Assembly: GCF_030219325.1 (NCBI RefSeq) | Contig: NZ_CP126625.1 | Location: 620,001 to 684,000, forward strand | From: Geothrix sp. | Lineage (GTDB): Bacteria; Acidobacteriota; Holophagae; Holophagales; Holophagaceae | Direction of reading: 5' to 3' | DNA: 64,000 bases | Shown here: piece by piece, positions 14,618-22,885 of the stretch | Position numbering within the stretch: the stretch's first letter is position 1 | Layout of the letters: every line of letters starts with the position of its first letter | Translations under genes and position numbers: made by a program | Notes under the pieces: model-generated | What the model was told of the DNA's origin: nothing | Database searches by the model: none | What the model saw: only the letters and a program-made list of their open reading frames with translations

Positions 14618-15748
14618 TCAGCGATCGACCTTGATGACGACAGTCTTGCTGATCATGTCGTGCAGGCCCTTCCGTTCGACCGTGAAGAGGATTAACAGGT
14701 AGGGCACCACATTGGCCGCGAGGCTGATGATCTTCACGAGGAAGAGGCTGCCGCCGGTGGGCCGACCGGCCGCCAGGACACCCATGACGAAGAAGGCCGA
14801 GAAGGGCAGCGTGATGATCCAGGAGATGATGCCGTTCACGAGGTAACCCAGCATCCTCAGCACGGCCATGCCGAGATCGATCCGGCCTGTGGGATCGGAT
14901 TCCGGAACCACGCGGAGCTTCATGATCTTCTTGCCGGGGGTGGCTCCAAACTTGATCCAGCACATGGGAACCAGGATCAGGTAGGCAATGAACAGGAGGA
15001 TGGAGATGCAGCCAATTGCCGCGAGGGCTCCAAAGCCTCCTCCGACCCCGCCCACCACGATTGAGGCCGGCATGAGGAGAGCAGACACGATCTGAAGGGC
15101 GAGAATGGGCGAGTAGTCGATCAGTCCCGCGATCAATCGGCTGACAAAATCGCCCCTTTCGCCGGTGGGGACTGCGTCGTCGGGGGTGGGGGGAAGCAAC
15201 GGGCCAAGAAACGATGGCGAGGAGGGGATCTTTTCTGCTTCCGGGGCAGACCAGGCGGCTGGAGGTGGGGCCACCGGCGGGACGGGCCTGGGGGTGGGCA
15301 CGGGACCCGTGGCGACCTGATCCTGGATCTGGATCTTGGGTTCAGCCTCCGCCGGGGGCTTGCCGGCGTGGATGGCGGCCAGCTGGTCGGCGGACATGCG
15401 CACGGTGCCGCTGGGCGGGGGGGCGTCCATGGCGCTGATGGCCACGGTGGCCGCGACCTCGGGCCGGGGGTCCTGGAAGGTGAGCTGCACCTGGCCAAGG
15501 GTGATGCGGTCCCCGTCCCGCAGGGGGGAAGCCTGCACCCGATTGCCATTCACCAGCACGCCGTTGCTGCTCTGCAGGTCCTGGATCTCGAAGCCGCCGC
15601 CCACCTTGCGGATCACGCAGTGGTGGCGGCTGATGCTGGGATCGGGCAGGCGGAGGGTATTGTCCAGCTCCCGGCCCATGTGGACTTCGTTGTCGATGAT
15701 TTCGAATTCGCGGATGCCCGCGCTTTCGTGCACCAGCAGTTTGGCCAT
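14618..15748 (-). CDS. FHA domain protein with RDD membrane domain
   Basis: A 376-residue protein. The N-terminal FHA domain (about 1-95, with MGRELDNTLRLP, SRHHC and SSNGVLVNG) should bind a phosphothreonine peptide. A proline-rich linker (about 110-205) leads to an RDD-family membrane domain (about 212-375) with several hydrophobic helices and the pattern KFGATPGKKIMKLRVV. FHA-RDD fusions link serine/threonine kinase signalling to the membrane. The ATG at 15748 follows a GAGGG; the upstream frame has no better start. It is divergent from the MglA-like gene with about 146 bp between them. Confidence 0.8.
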   Translation of the reverse strand: MAKLLVHESAGIREFEIIDNEVHMGRELDNTLRLPDPSISRHHCVIRKVGGGFEIQDLQSSNGVLVNGNRVQASPLRDGDRITLGQVQLTFQDPRPEVAATVAISAMDAPPPSGTVRMSADQLAAIHAGKPPAEAEPKIQIQDQVATGPVPTPRPVPPVAPPPAAWSAPEAEKIPSSPSFLGPLLPPTPDDAVPTGERGDFVSRLIAGLIDYSPILALQIVSALLMPASIVVGGVGGGFGALAAIGCISILLFIAYLILVPMCWIKFGATPGKKIMKLRVVPESDPTGRIDLGMAVLRMLGYLVNGIISWIITLPFSAFFVMGVLAAGRPTGGSLFLVKIISLAANVVPYLLILFTVERKGLHDMISKTVVIKVDR

Positions 15749-15894
15749 GGGGACCCTCGGGAAGGTGGGATGGGCCGAAGTGTACCGCATCCCGGCCGCG
15801 CTGGGATAGGTTGGGGAGGGCGCGCGAATCACGCTTCTTTCTTGACGGGCCGAGGCGGACCCGCCAATCTTCCCCCACGAGACAAGGTGCAGGC

Positions 15895-16767
15895 ATGGTG
15901 CTTTTCAACGCGGCCACCAAGGAGTTGACGGCCAAGATCGTCTACTACGGCCCCGGCCTGTGCGGGAAGACGACCAACCTCCAGCATGTCTACGACACGC
16001 TGCCCGGCGACGGGCGCGGCAAGATGCTCTCCCTGGCCACCCAGACGGACCGCACCCTCTTCTTCGACTTCCTGCCCATCGAACTGGGCACCATCCGGGG
16101 GATGAAGACCCGGATCCAGCTGTACACAGTCCCGGGGCAGGTCTTTTATGACGCCACCCGCAAGCTGGTGCTGCGCGGGGCCGATGCCGTGGTGTTCGTG
16201 GCCGATTCCCAGGCCCCGGCCCTGGAGAGCAACAAGGAGAGCTTCCAGAACCTGATCACCAACCTGCGGGATCAGGGCGGGGAGCTGGAGAAGATCCCCC
16301 ACGTGATCCAGTGGAACAAGCGGGACACGCCCAATGCCCTGCCTGTGGAGACGCTGGAGCGGGAGATCAACCTCTTCGGCGCACCCACCTTTGAGGCCTG
16401 CGCCATGCGCGGGGAAGGGGTCAAGGAGACCCTTACCGGCGTGGCCAAGCTGGTGCTGAAGAGCCTCGCCGAGAAGTACGGCGGCGGCGTGGTGGAAGAG
16501 CCTCCCGTCTTCCTGGGCGGGCCTCCGCCCCAGGCCCCGCCGCCGGCCGCCGAATCCACCAAGCCCCTGGAGGTGGAGGAACTCTCCGCCGGGGAGCTTC
16601 TCGAGGAGATCGATGAGATCCCGGTGGAATCCGGCCAGGCCGCCCACGCCCCGGCCCCCGGCCATATGCCCCACAGCAGCGTGGTCGAAGTTCCGGTCGT
16701 GCTCGACCGCAGCCTCTTCAGCGGCGACTCCCCGGTGGAGATCCGATTGAAGCTGTACATCAAGTGA
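15895..16767 (+). CDS. MglA-like small Ras-family GTPase with C-terminal extension
   Basis: A 290-residue protein. Residues 1-195 form a Ras-like GTPase of the bacterial MglA type: P-loop GPGLCGKTTN at 19-28, a switch region with LFFDFLPIELG, TVPGQVFYDATRKLVLRGAD and the base-recognition motif WNKRD near 141. In Myxococcus, MglA sets cell polarity and drives motility. Here a proline-rich extension of about 95 residues follows and ends in VEIRLKLYIK, which may bind a partner. No MglB gene is adjacent. The ATG at 15895 is chosen because MVLFNAATKEL is the usual MglA start. A strong terminator follows at 16784. Confidence 0.85.
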   Translation: MVLFNAATKELTAKIVYYGPGLCGKTTNLQHVYDTLPGDGRGKMLSLATQTDRTLFFDFLPIELGTIRGMKTRIQLYTVPGQVFYDATRKLVLRGADAVVFVADSQAPALESNKESFQNLITNLRDQGGELEKIPHVIQWNKRDTPNALPVETLEREINLFGAPTFEACAMRGEGVKETLTGVAKLVLKSLAEKYGGGVVEEPPVFLGGPPPQAPPPAAESTKPLEVEELSAGELLEEIDEIPVESGQAAHAPAPGHMPHSSVVEVPVVLDRSLFSGDSPVEIRLKLYIK

Positions 16768-16783
16768 TCTTTGGGGTTCCCTG

Positions 16784-16814
16784 CGAAAAACGCGGCCTTG
16801 CGCCGCGTTTTTCG
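16784..16814 (+). terminator. Intrinsic terminator after the MglA-like gene
   Basis: CGAAAAACGCGGC (16784-16796) pairs perfectly with GCCGCGTTTTTCG (16802-16814) around a 5-nt loop, with the T-run inside the 3' arm. A second 9-bp hairpin (CGCGCGGAC 16819-16827 with GTCCGCGCG 16831-16839) follows at once. Together they separate the GTPase from gltX. Confidence 0.85.
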
Positions 16815-16877
16815 TTAACGCGCGGACGGAGTCCGCGCGCTTGGGGCAAACTGGAGGATTGAATTCGAGGCCCCGCC

Positions 16878-18350
16878 ATGTCCCGCCAGATCGTCACCCG
16901 CTTCGCCCCCTCGCCCACGGGCATGCTCCACATCGGCGGGGTGCGCACGGCGCTGTTCTGCTGGCTCTTCGCCCGCAGGCACGGCGGCCGCTTCATCCTG
17001 CGCATCGAGGACACGGACCTCTCCCGCAGCACCGACGACAACATCCGCATCATCGAAGAGGGCATGGCCTGGTGCGGCCTGGGCTGGGACGAAGGCCCGG
17101 TGGTGGGCGATCCCAGCCAGTGGAAGGGGCCCCACGGCCCCTACCGCCAGATGCAGCGCATGGACCTCTACCGCGCCAAGATCCAGGAACTGCTGGATCG
17201 GAACCTGGCCTACCGCTGCCGCTGCTCGCGCGAGGCCATCGAGGAGCGCCGCAAGACCGTGGAGGCCGCAGGCAAGGTGTTCCAGTACAACCGGGGCCTG
17301 GACCGCGGCAAGGGCTGCGCCGCCGCGAACCACGACGCCAGCGAGCCCGCCGCCATCCGCTTCCGCATGCCGGAAGAGGGCGACATCGTGGTGCCCGACC
17401 TCATCAAGGGCGACACCCGCTTCCCCGCGGACAGCCTGGACGACTGGATCATCGCCCGCACCGGCGATGGCCCCGGCGAGGTCGGCGTGCCCACCTACAA
17501 CTTCTGCGTGGTGGTGGACGACACGCACATGGAAGTAACCCACGTCATCCGCGGCGACGACCACCTGAACAACACGCCCAAGCAGATCCCCCTCTTCGCC
17601 GCCTTCGGCACGGAGCTTCCGGCCTTCGCCCACGTGCCCATGATCCTGGGCGCCGACGGCGCCAAGCTCAGCAAGCGCCACGGCGCCACCAGCATCACCG
17701 AGTACCAGGCCATGGGCCTGCTGCCCTCCGCCGTGCGCCTGGCCCTGGCCCGGCTCTCCTGGACCCCCAAGATCGACGGCCGGGCCGTGGAGAGCGCCGA
17801 GGAGGAATTGCTCACGGACGACCAGATGATCCAGCTCTTCGACCTGGCCGACTGCCAGAAGAGCGCGGCCCGCTTCGACATGGACAAGCTCCAGTGGCTG
17901 AACCAGAAGCTCATCCAGCGCTCCCCCTGGCAGGAGCTGGAGCCCCACCTGCGGCCCTTCATGCCCGAGGCCTGGCAGGGCAAGCCGGACGCCTGGAAGG
18001 CCCAGGCCATCCAGTGCACCCAGAAGGGCAAGTCGCTCACCGACATGGCCGAAGCCCTGCGCTTCACCTTCGAGCGGCCCGCCGCTTTCGATGAGAAGGC
18101 CGTGGAGAAGTTCATGACACCCGCCGTCAAGCCGGCCCTCGCCGAGGTGGCCGCCCTCGCGGACTACAGCCATGAGGGGCTGGAGGCGACCTTCACCGCC
18201 ATCCTCGAACGCCATGGCCTGAAGACCAAGGACCTGGCCCAGGCCCTCCGCGTGGCCCTCTGCGGCAGGCCGGTCAGCCCGGGCATCTTCGACACGCTCA
18301 TGCTCCTGGGCCGGGACGAGGTCGTGGCCCGACTTGAACGCTGGCTCTGA
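16878..18350 (+). CDS. gltX: Glutamyl-tRNA synthetase
   Basis: A class I synthetase of 490 residues that charges tRNA-Glu. It has the HIGH-type motif in PSPTGMLHIGGVRTALF near residue 12-25 and the KMSKS-type motif KLSKRHGATS near 255-265, with the usual RIEDTD and a helical anticodon-binding half. Length is normal. A separate glnS lies 1.5 kb downstream, so this GltX need not mischarge tRNA-Gln. GAGG precedes the ATG. The stop overlaps the ATG of the next small gene by one base. Confidence 0.95.
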   Translation: MSRQIVTRFAPSPTGMLHIGGVRTALFCWLFARRHGGRFILRIEDTDLSRSTDDNIRIIEEGMAWCGLGWDEGPVVGDPSQWKGPHGPYRQMQRMDLYRAKIQELLDRNLAYRCRCSREAIEERRKTVEAAGKVFQYNRGLDRGKGCAAANHDASEPAAIRFRMPEEGDIVVPDLIKGDTRFPADSLDDWIIARTGDGPGEVGVPTYNFCVVVDDTHMEVTHVIRGDDHLNNTPKQIPLFAAFGTELPAFAHVPMILGADGAKLSKRHGATSITEYQAMGLLPSAVRLALARLSWTPKIDGRAVESAEEELLTDDQMIQLFDLADCQKSAARFDMDKLQWLNQKLIQRSPWQELEPHLRPFMPEAWQGKPDAWKAQAIQCTQKGKSLTDMAEALRFTFERPAAFDEKAVEKFMTPAVKPALAEVAALADYSHEGLEATFTAILERHGLKTKDLAQALRVALCGRPVSPGIFDTLMLLGRDEVVARLERWL

Positions 18351-18694
18351 TGGATTTGGACGAGTTCACCCACATCACCCTGGCGGTGCTGGAGGACCAG
18401 GGCGCCGCGGCCTATGCGCCCACCATCATTGCCGACGACACCCTGCAGGTGATCCAGGGCATCCCCGAGGGGCTGGACCACCGGGAGGCCCTGCAGGAGA
18501 CGGTGCTGCGGCTCGGCCTGGAGCTGTCCGAGTTCTACTTCGGGGTGAAGTCCGGGCCCGGCGAGGTGACCACGGGCTTCCATACGGCCGTCCGCACCCA
18601 GGTCCAGCGCATCTCCGAGATGCAGCAGGGCTTCGTGGTGTCCGGGCTGGAGGACTGCGCCTGGTGGACCCTGGGGCAGGGGCGGGACCAGTAA
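18350..18694 (+). CDS. Small soluble protein coupled to gltX, unknown function
   Basis: A 114-residue acidic protein whose ATG shares a base with the gltX stop (TGATG), which implies translational coupling. No signal peptide, membrane helix or known domain is seen. The sequence looks folded (TIIADDTLQVIQGIPEGLDH, later FYFGVKSGPGEVTTGFH) and mixes strands with one long helix. Function unknown; coupling suggests synthesis in step with gltX. Confidence 0.6.
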   Translation: MDLDEFTHITLAVLEDQGAAAYAPTIIADDTLQVIQGIPEGLDHREALQETVLRLGLELSEFYFGVKSGPGEVTTGFHTAVRTQVQRISEMQQGFVVSGLEDCAWWTLGQGRDQ

Positions 18695-18737
18695 CGGTTT
18701 TCACCCACACCCGGCCCGAGCCCGCTATGCTAACCGC

Positions 18738-18809
18738 ATGATCCAGTCCACGGTCGTGCACCCGCGCCCTAGCACCTTGAGTGCGGGGGGGAGCTGCACG
18801 CCTCGCTGA
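18738..18809 (+). CDS. Putative leader peptide upstream of proC
   Basis: A 23-codon frame from ATG 18738 to TGA 18807-18809 encodes a peptide with HPRP at residues 8-11 and a third proline at 22. It has no Shine-Dalgarno, but a possible -10 box TATGCT (18726-18731) ends six bases before the ATG, so the transcript could be leaderless. The proline codons at 18762-18764 and 18768-18770 coincide with the first strand of the RNA structure described in the next entry. Existence of the peptide is an inference from position. Confidence 0.4.
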   Translation: MIQSTVVHPRPSTLSAGGSCTPR

Positions 18810-18857
18810 CCTGGATCCAGGTTCCGACATCCCCCCCGCCGCATCCGGCGGGTTTTT
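18761..18857 (+). promoter_or_regulatory. Putative transcription attenuator of proC
   Basis: Three mutually exclusive pairings are visible. Segment 1 CCCGC (18761-18765) can pair with GCGGG (18783-18787). Segment 2 GCGGGGGGGA (18783-18792) pairs perfectly with TCCCCCCCGC (18830-18839). The terminator stem CCCGCCG (18835-18841) with CGGCGGG (18846-18852) is followed by TTTTT (18853-18857). Segment 2 pairing destroys the terminator. Only 17 bp separate the T-run from the proC ATG, so no promoter fits between them and proC transcription must pass this site. A palindrome ACCTGGATCCAGGT (18809-18822) lies in the middle loop. The controlling signal could be proline-codon stalling or a ligand. Confidence 0.6.
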
Positions 18858-18874
18858 CGTTTCAGGGAGCACCC

Positions 18875-19690
18875 ATGAGCCAGCACCCCAAGCTCGCCAT
18901 CCTCGGCTTCGGCACCATGGGCCAGGCCATCAGCGCCGGCCTGGTGGAGGCCTCGGGCTACCCGGCGGGACGCATCCAGGCGGCCGACACGCATCCGGCC
19001 AGCGGCAAGGCCAGGGCTGCGGCCCTGGGCATCGAGCTCTCGAACCAGGTGGAGGCGGCCGCGAAGGGTGCGGAAGTGGTGCTGCTCTGCGTGAAGCCCA
19101 AGGAGCTGAAGGGGCTGCTGGACGGCCTGACCGCGGCGGGGGCCCTGGAGCACCGGCCCCTGGTGGTCTCCATCGCCGCGGGCACCACCCTGGCGTTCCT
19201 TTCGGACCACACGCCCGGGGGCACGCCCCTGGTGCGGGCCATGCCCAACACGCCCTGCTCCATCCGCCGGGGCATGACCGTCCTGGCGGCGGGGGAGGGG
19301 GTCACCGAGGCCCAGCTGGCCGCGGCCCGGGCCCTCTTCGAGCCCCTGGGCCGGGTCATGGATCTGGACGAGAAGCACATGGACGCGGTGACGGGCCTCA
19401 GCGCCAGCGGACCGGCCTTCATGTTCGTCATCCTGGAATCCCTGGCTGAGGGCGGCGTCCAGTGCGGCCTGCCCCGAGCCGTGGCCGTGGAACTGGCCGC
19501 CCAGATGACCCTGGGCGCCGCCTCCATGGTGCTGGAGACGGGCCGCCACCCCGCCGCCCTCAAGGACGAAGTGACCACCCCCGCCGGCTGCACCATCGCC
19601 GGCCTCATGGTCCTGGAGGACGGCCGAATCCGCTCCGTCGTGGCCCGCGGCATCGAGCGCGCCACCCAGGTGGCGGCGGGGCTGGGCTAA
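18875..19690 (+). CDS. proC: Pyrroline-5-carboxylate reductase
   Basis: A 271-residue NAD(P)H-dependent enzyme that makes proline from 1-pyrroline-5-carboxylate, the last biosynthetic step. The N-terminal Rossmann motif is ILGFGTMGQAI (about 9-19). The C-terminal substrate half carries TGLSASGPAFMFVILESLAE and TPAGCTIAGLMVLEDGRIR, both hallmarks of the family. GGAG precedes the ATG. Expression is probably controlled by the attenuator just upstream. Confidence 0.95.
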   Translation: MSQHPKLAILGFGTMGQAISAGLVEASGYPAGRIQAADTHPASGKARAAALGIELSNQVEAAAKGAEVVLLCVKPKELKGLLDGLTAAGALEHRPLVVSIAAGTTLAFLSDHTPGGTPLVRAMPNTPCSIRRGMTVLAAGEGVTEAQLAAARALFEPLGRVMDLDEKHMDAVTGLSASGPAFMFVILESLAEGGVQCGLPRAVAVELAAQMTLGAASMVLETGRHPAALKDEVTTPAGCTIAGLMVLEDGRIRSVVARGIERATQVAAGLG

Positions 19691-19706
19691 CCGCGAAAAA
19701 CCTTGA

Positions 19707-19812
19707 AACCGCGAATGGCGCGAATGGGCGCGAAAAATAAATCCACATGGATGGATGACGAATTTAGCTGTTCTTTTCGCGCGCCCGCAGGGCGATTCGC
19801 GTCATTCGCGGT
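19707..19812. repeat. REP-like inverted repeat between proC and glnS
   Basis: The left arm (19707-19734) contains AACCGCGAATGGCGCGAATG. The right arm (19775-19812) contains ATTCGCGTCATTCGCGGTT, its reverse complement with one change. About 40 bp of AT-richer DNA lies between. The nested CGCGAAT units are like the repetitive extragenic palindromes scattered in many bacterial genomes. It fills most of the 182-bp gap and could also form a large hairpin in RNA. Confidence 0.7.
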
Positions 19813-19872
19813 TCCCACGGCTTTTTTATCTGTGGCCTTGGTATCTTTGAGGTTTGCTTCCTGTGAGCCCCG

Positions 19873-21582
19873 ATGTCTGCTGATCTGCCCATTCCCGAAC
19901 CCAAGAGCCTCCACTTCATCGAGGAGATCGTGGAGGCGGACCGCGTCACGGGGAAACATGGTGGTCGCGTGCTCACGCGCTTTCCGCCGGAGCCCAATGG
20001 CTACCTGCACATCGGCCACGCCAAGAGCATCTGCCTGAACTTCGGCCTGGCCAAGGCCTATGATGGCGCCACCAACCTGCGCTTCGACGACACCAACCCC
20101 GTGAAGGAGGACGTGGAGTACGTGGACTCCATCCGCGAGGACGTGCAATGGCTCGGATTCCAGTGGAAGGGCGAGCACTACGCCTCCGACTACTTCCAGT
20201 TCATGTACGACTACGCCGAGTACCTCATCGGGCAGGGCAAGGCCTATGTCTGCGACCTGACCGAAGCGGAGATCCGCGAGTTCCGGGGCAATTTCCATGT
20301 GCCCGGGAAAGCCAGTCCGACCCGGGATCGAAGCCCCGAGGAGAACCTCGACCTCTTCCGCCGCATGAAGGCCGGCGAGTTCCCGGACGGCGCCAAGGTG
20401 CTGCGGGCGAAGATCGACATGCAGGCCGGCAACATGAACCTGCGGGACCCGCTCATGTACCGCATCCGCCGGGCCCACCACCACCGCACGGGCGACGCCT
20501 GGTGCATCTACCCCATGTACGACTATGCCCACGGCGTGTCGGACGCCATCGAGACCATCACCCACTCCATCTGCACCCTGGAGTTCTCAGACCACCGCCC
20601 GCTCTACGACTGGTTCCTGGAGCAGGACGTGGACGGCAAGTTCTTCCAGCGCCCCCTGCCGCGCCAGATCGAGTTCGCCCGCCTGAACCTCACTTACACG
20701 GTCATGAGCAAGCGCCGCCTGCTGCAGCTGGTGCAGGACGGCATCGTGAACGGCTGGGACGATCCCCGCATGCCCACCATCTGCGGCCTGCGCCGCCGGG
20801 GCTACACGCCCGAATCCGTGCGGGCCTTCGCCGAGCGGGTGGGCGTGGCCAAGCGCGACATGGTGGCCGATGTGGGCCTGCTGGAGTTCTGCATCCGGGA
20901 GGATCTGGAGAAGCGGGCCCCCCGCCGCATGGCCGTGCTGCGCCCCCTCAAGGTGGTCATCACCAACATGACCGATGCCGAGGCCTTCGAGGTGGAAGTG
21001 GCCAACCATCCTGAAGATGTCGCCATGGGCACCCGGAAGCTGCCCTTCACCCGGGAGCTCTTCATCGACCAGGACGACTTCCGCGAGGAGGCGCCCAAGA
21101 AGTGGTTCCGCCTGGCGCCCGGCGCCGAGGTGCGCCTGCGGGGTGCCTGCCTCGTCACCTGCCGGGAAGTGGTCAAGGATGCCGCCGGGAACGTGGTGGA
21201 GCTCCGCTGCGAGTGGGACTCCGCCAGCCGGGGAGGCAACGCCCCCGATGGCCGCAAGGTGAAGGGCACCCTCCACTGGGTGAGCGCCGTCCACGCAGTG
21301 CCGGCCGAGGTGCGGCTCTATGAGCCCCTCTTCACCCAGGAAGATCCCATGGACGTGCCCGAGGGCCAGGACTGGAAGGCCCTCCTGAATCCGGGCAGCC
21401 TGGAGGTCCTCAGGGGGGCCCGCCTGGAGCCCTGCCTGGCCGACGCCCTGCCCGGCGAGCGCTTCCAGTTCGAGCGGACCGGCTACTTCACGGTGGACGC
21501 GGATTCCCGGCCCGGGCAGCCGGTCTTCAACCGGACGGTGGGGCTGAAGGACTCGTGGTCGAAGATCGAGGCCAAGCAGTGA
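19873..21582 (+). CDS. glnS: Glutaminyl-tRNA synthetase
   Basis: A 569-residue class I synthetase that charges tRNA-Gln directly. Hallmarks are [18 protein letters not shown] near 36-53 with an intact [15 protein letters not shown], and the KMSKS-type [11 protein letters not shown] near 276. Two C-terminal beta-barrels for anticodon recognition are present ([10 protein letters not shown] near the end). Length is typical. Having glnS means tRNA-Gln need not be made through GatCAB. The ATG at 19873 has only a weak ribosome-binding site. Confidence 0.95.
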   Translation: MSADLPIPEPKSLHFIEEIVEADRVTGKHGGRVLTRFPPEPNGYLHIGHAKSICLNFGLAKAYDGATNLRFDDTNPVKEDVEYVDSIREDVQWLGFQWKGEHYASDYFQFMYDYAEYLIGQGKAYVCDLTEAEIREFRGNFHVPGKASPTRDRSPEENLDLFRRMKAGEFPDGAKVLRAKIDMQAGNMNLRDPLMYRIRRAHHHRTGDAWCIYPMYDYAHGVSDAIETITHSICTLEFSDHRPLYDWFLEQDVDGKFFQRPLPRQIEFARLNLTYTVMSKRRLLQLVQDGIVNGWDDPRMPTICGLRRRGYTPESVRAFAERVGVAKRDMVADVGLLEFCIREDLEKRAPRRMAVLRPLKVVITNMTDAEAFEVEVANHPEDVAMGTRKLPFTRELFIDQDDFREEAPKKWFRLAPGAEVRLRGACLVTCREVVKDAAGNVVELRCEWDSASRGGNAPDGRKVKGTLHWVSAVHAVPAEVRLYEPLFTQEDPMDVPEGQDWKALLNPGSLEVLRGARLEPCLADALPGERFQFERTGYFTVDADSRPGQPVFNRTVGLKDSWSKIEAKQ

Positions 21583-21595
21583 GGTGATTCCCCGT

Positions 21596-21623
21596 ACCGG
21601 GTGGCTCCGCTGCGCCACCCGGT
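21596..21623 (+). terminator. Hairpin after glnS
   Basis: ACCGGGTGGC (21596-21605) pairs with GCCACCCGGT (21614-21623), a perfect 10-bp stem with an 8-nt loop. No T-run follows, so it may need Rho or act in RNA stability. Confidence 0.5.
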
Positions 21624-21775
21624 GGTTGGGAGATCGAGGCTGGGGGCTGAAGGGGGGCTCCCCTCGGAGGCCACCTGGGGCTGTGACCCAGGTCGCATCG
21701 GGGCTTCGGGGGTTGTTTCCCCGCATGTCCGCAAGCCTGCGGCTCTGCTAGTCTCGATGGGTTGGGCCTCCCCGC

Positions 21776-21800
21776 GGGCGGCCCTGCCGGGAAGCCGCCC
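21776..21800 (+). promoter_or_regulatory. Hairpin directly before nuoH start codon
   Basis: GGGCGGC (21776-21782) pairs with GCCGCCC (21794-21800), and the stem ends at the base before the ATG. The only ribosome-binding-like bases, GGGAA, lie in the 11-nt loop. This could regulate translation of nuoH, or it may be incidental in such GC-rich DNA. Confidence 0.35.
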
Positions 21801-22874
21801 ATGGACAAGCTTGCGAGCCTGCTGCACACGACGCCTGCCATCGTCTGGATGGTTTTGAAGGTCGTCATCGTCTTCGCCGGCGTCATGTCGCTGGCGGCGA
21901 TCTTCACCTGGGTCGAGCGCCGGGGTTCGGCCATGATCCAGGACCGCATCGGGCCCAACCGGGCTGCGCTGTTCGGGAAGATCCGGATCATCGGCCTCGC
22001 CCAGATCCTGGCCGACGGCATCAAGATGTTCTTCAAGGAGGACCTGATCCCGACGGCCGCCAACCGGGGGCTGTTCTTCCTGGCGCCTTTCCTGGCCTTC
22101 GTGCCCGCGCTCCTCGGCTTCGCGGTCATCCCCTTCGGGAAGGATTTCGTCAGCGGCGGCGTGACCTATCACCTCTCCGTGCTGGATCCCGGCAACGGCA
22201 TGGGCATGCTCTATCCCCTGGCCATCGGCGGCATGGCGGTCTACGGCGTGCTGGTGGCCGCCTGGTCCAGCAACAACAAGTGGTCCATCCTCGGCGGCAT
22301 GCGGTCCTCCGCCGCCATGGTCAGCTACGAGATCGGCATGAGCCTGGCCGTGGTCAGCATCTTCATGACCGCCGGTGGCTATGACCCCTCGGAGATCATC
22401 CGGGCCCAGGAAGGCACCCTGTGGAAGGTGCTGCCCAACTGGAACGTCTTCCACCAGCCCCTGGGCTTCATCGTGTTCTTCACCTGCATGTTCGCCGAAA
22501 CGAACCGCCTGCCCTTCGACTTCGCCGAGGGCGAGAGCGAGATCGTGGCGGGCTTCAACACCGAGTTCGGCAGCATGAAGTACAGCCTCATGGCCCTGGC
22601 CGAGTACTCGCACATGATGACGGCCTCGGCCCTCATCGCCACGCTCTACTTCGGCGGCTGGCAGGTGCCCTTCGTGAAGGATCCCTCGGTCCTGCTGTCC
22701 GTGGCCTGCTTCGTGGTGAAACTGGTCTTCTTCGCCTGGGTCTTCGTCTGGATCCGCTGGACGGTGCCCCGCTTCCGCTACGACCAGCTCATGAAGCTCG
22801 GCTGGAAGCGGATGCTGCCGCTGTCCATGGTCAACCTGGTCTTCCACGCCTGGCGCATGAGCCAGGGCCACTGA
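21801..22874 (+). CDS. nuoH: NADH-quinone oxidoreductase subunit H
   Basis: A 357-residue inner-membrane subunit at the junction of the peripheral and membrane arms of complex I, lining the quinone cavity. Family segments include FTWVERRGSAMIQDRIGPNR near 35-55, the LADGIKMFFKED stretch, the charged loop ETNRLPFDFAEGESEIVAGF and EYSHMM. About eight transmembrane helices are visible. ATG 21801 is preferred over the longer frame from 21762 because the helix region begins right after it. First gene of a seven-gene nuoHIJKLMN cluster; nuoA-G are not here. Confidence 0.94.
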   Translation: MDKLASLLHTTPAIVWMVLKVVIVFAGVMSLAAIFTWVERRGSAMIQDRIGPNRAALFGKIRIIGLAQILADGIKMFFKEDLIPTAANRGLFFLAPFLAFVPALLGFAVIPFGKDFVSGGVTYHLSVLDPGNGMGMLYPLAIGGMAVYGVLVAAWSSNNKWSILGGMRSSAAMVSYEIGMSLAVVSIFMTAGGYDPSEIIRAQEGTLWKVLPNWNVFHQPLGFIVFFTCMFAETNRLPFDFAEGESEIVAGFNTEFGSMKYSLMALAEYSHMMTASALIATLYFGGWQVPFVKDPSVLLSVACFVVKLVFFAWVFVWIRWTVPRFRYDQLMKLGWKRMLPLSMVNLVFHAWRMSQGH

Positions 22875-22885
22875 GGGGGGGGGCG

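Noticed and set aside
18700-18874. SRP RNA or another known small RNA before proC
   Set aside because: The conserved SRP loop sequence and known riboswitch cores I could recall (TPP, glycine, SAM, fluoride) are absent; the alternative stems with terminator fit an attenuator better.
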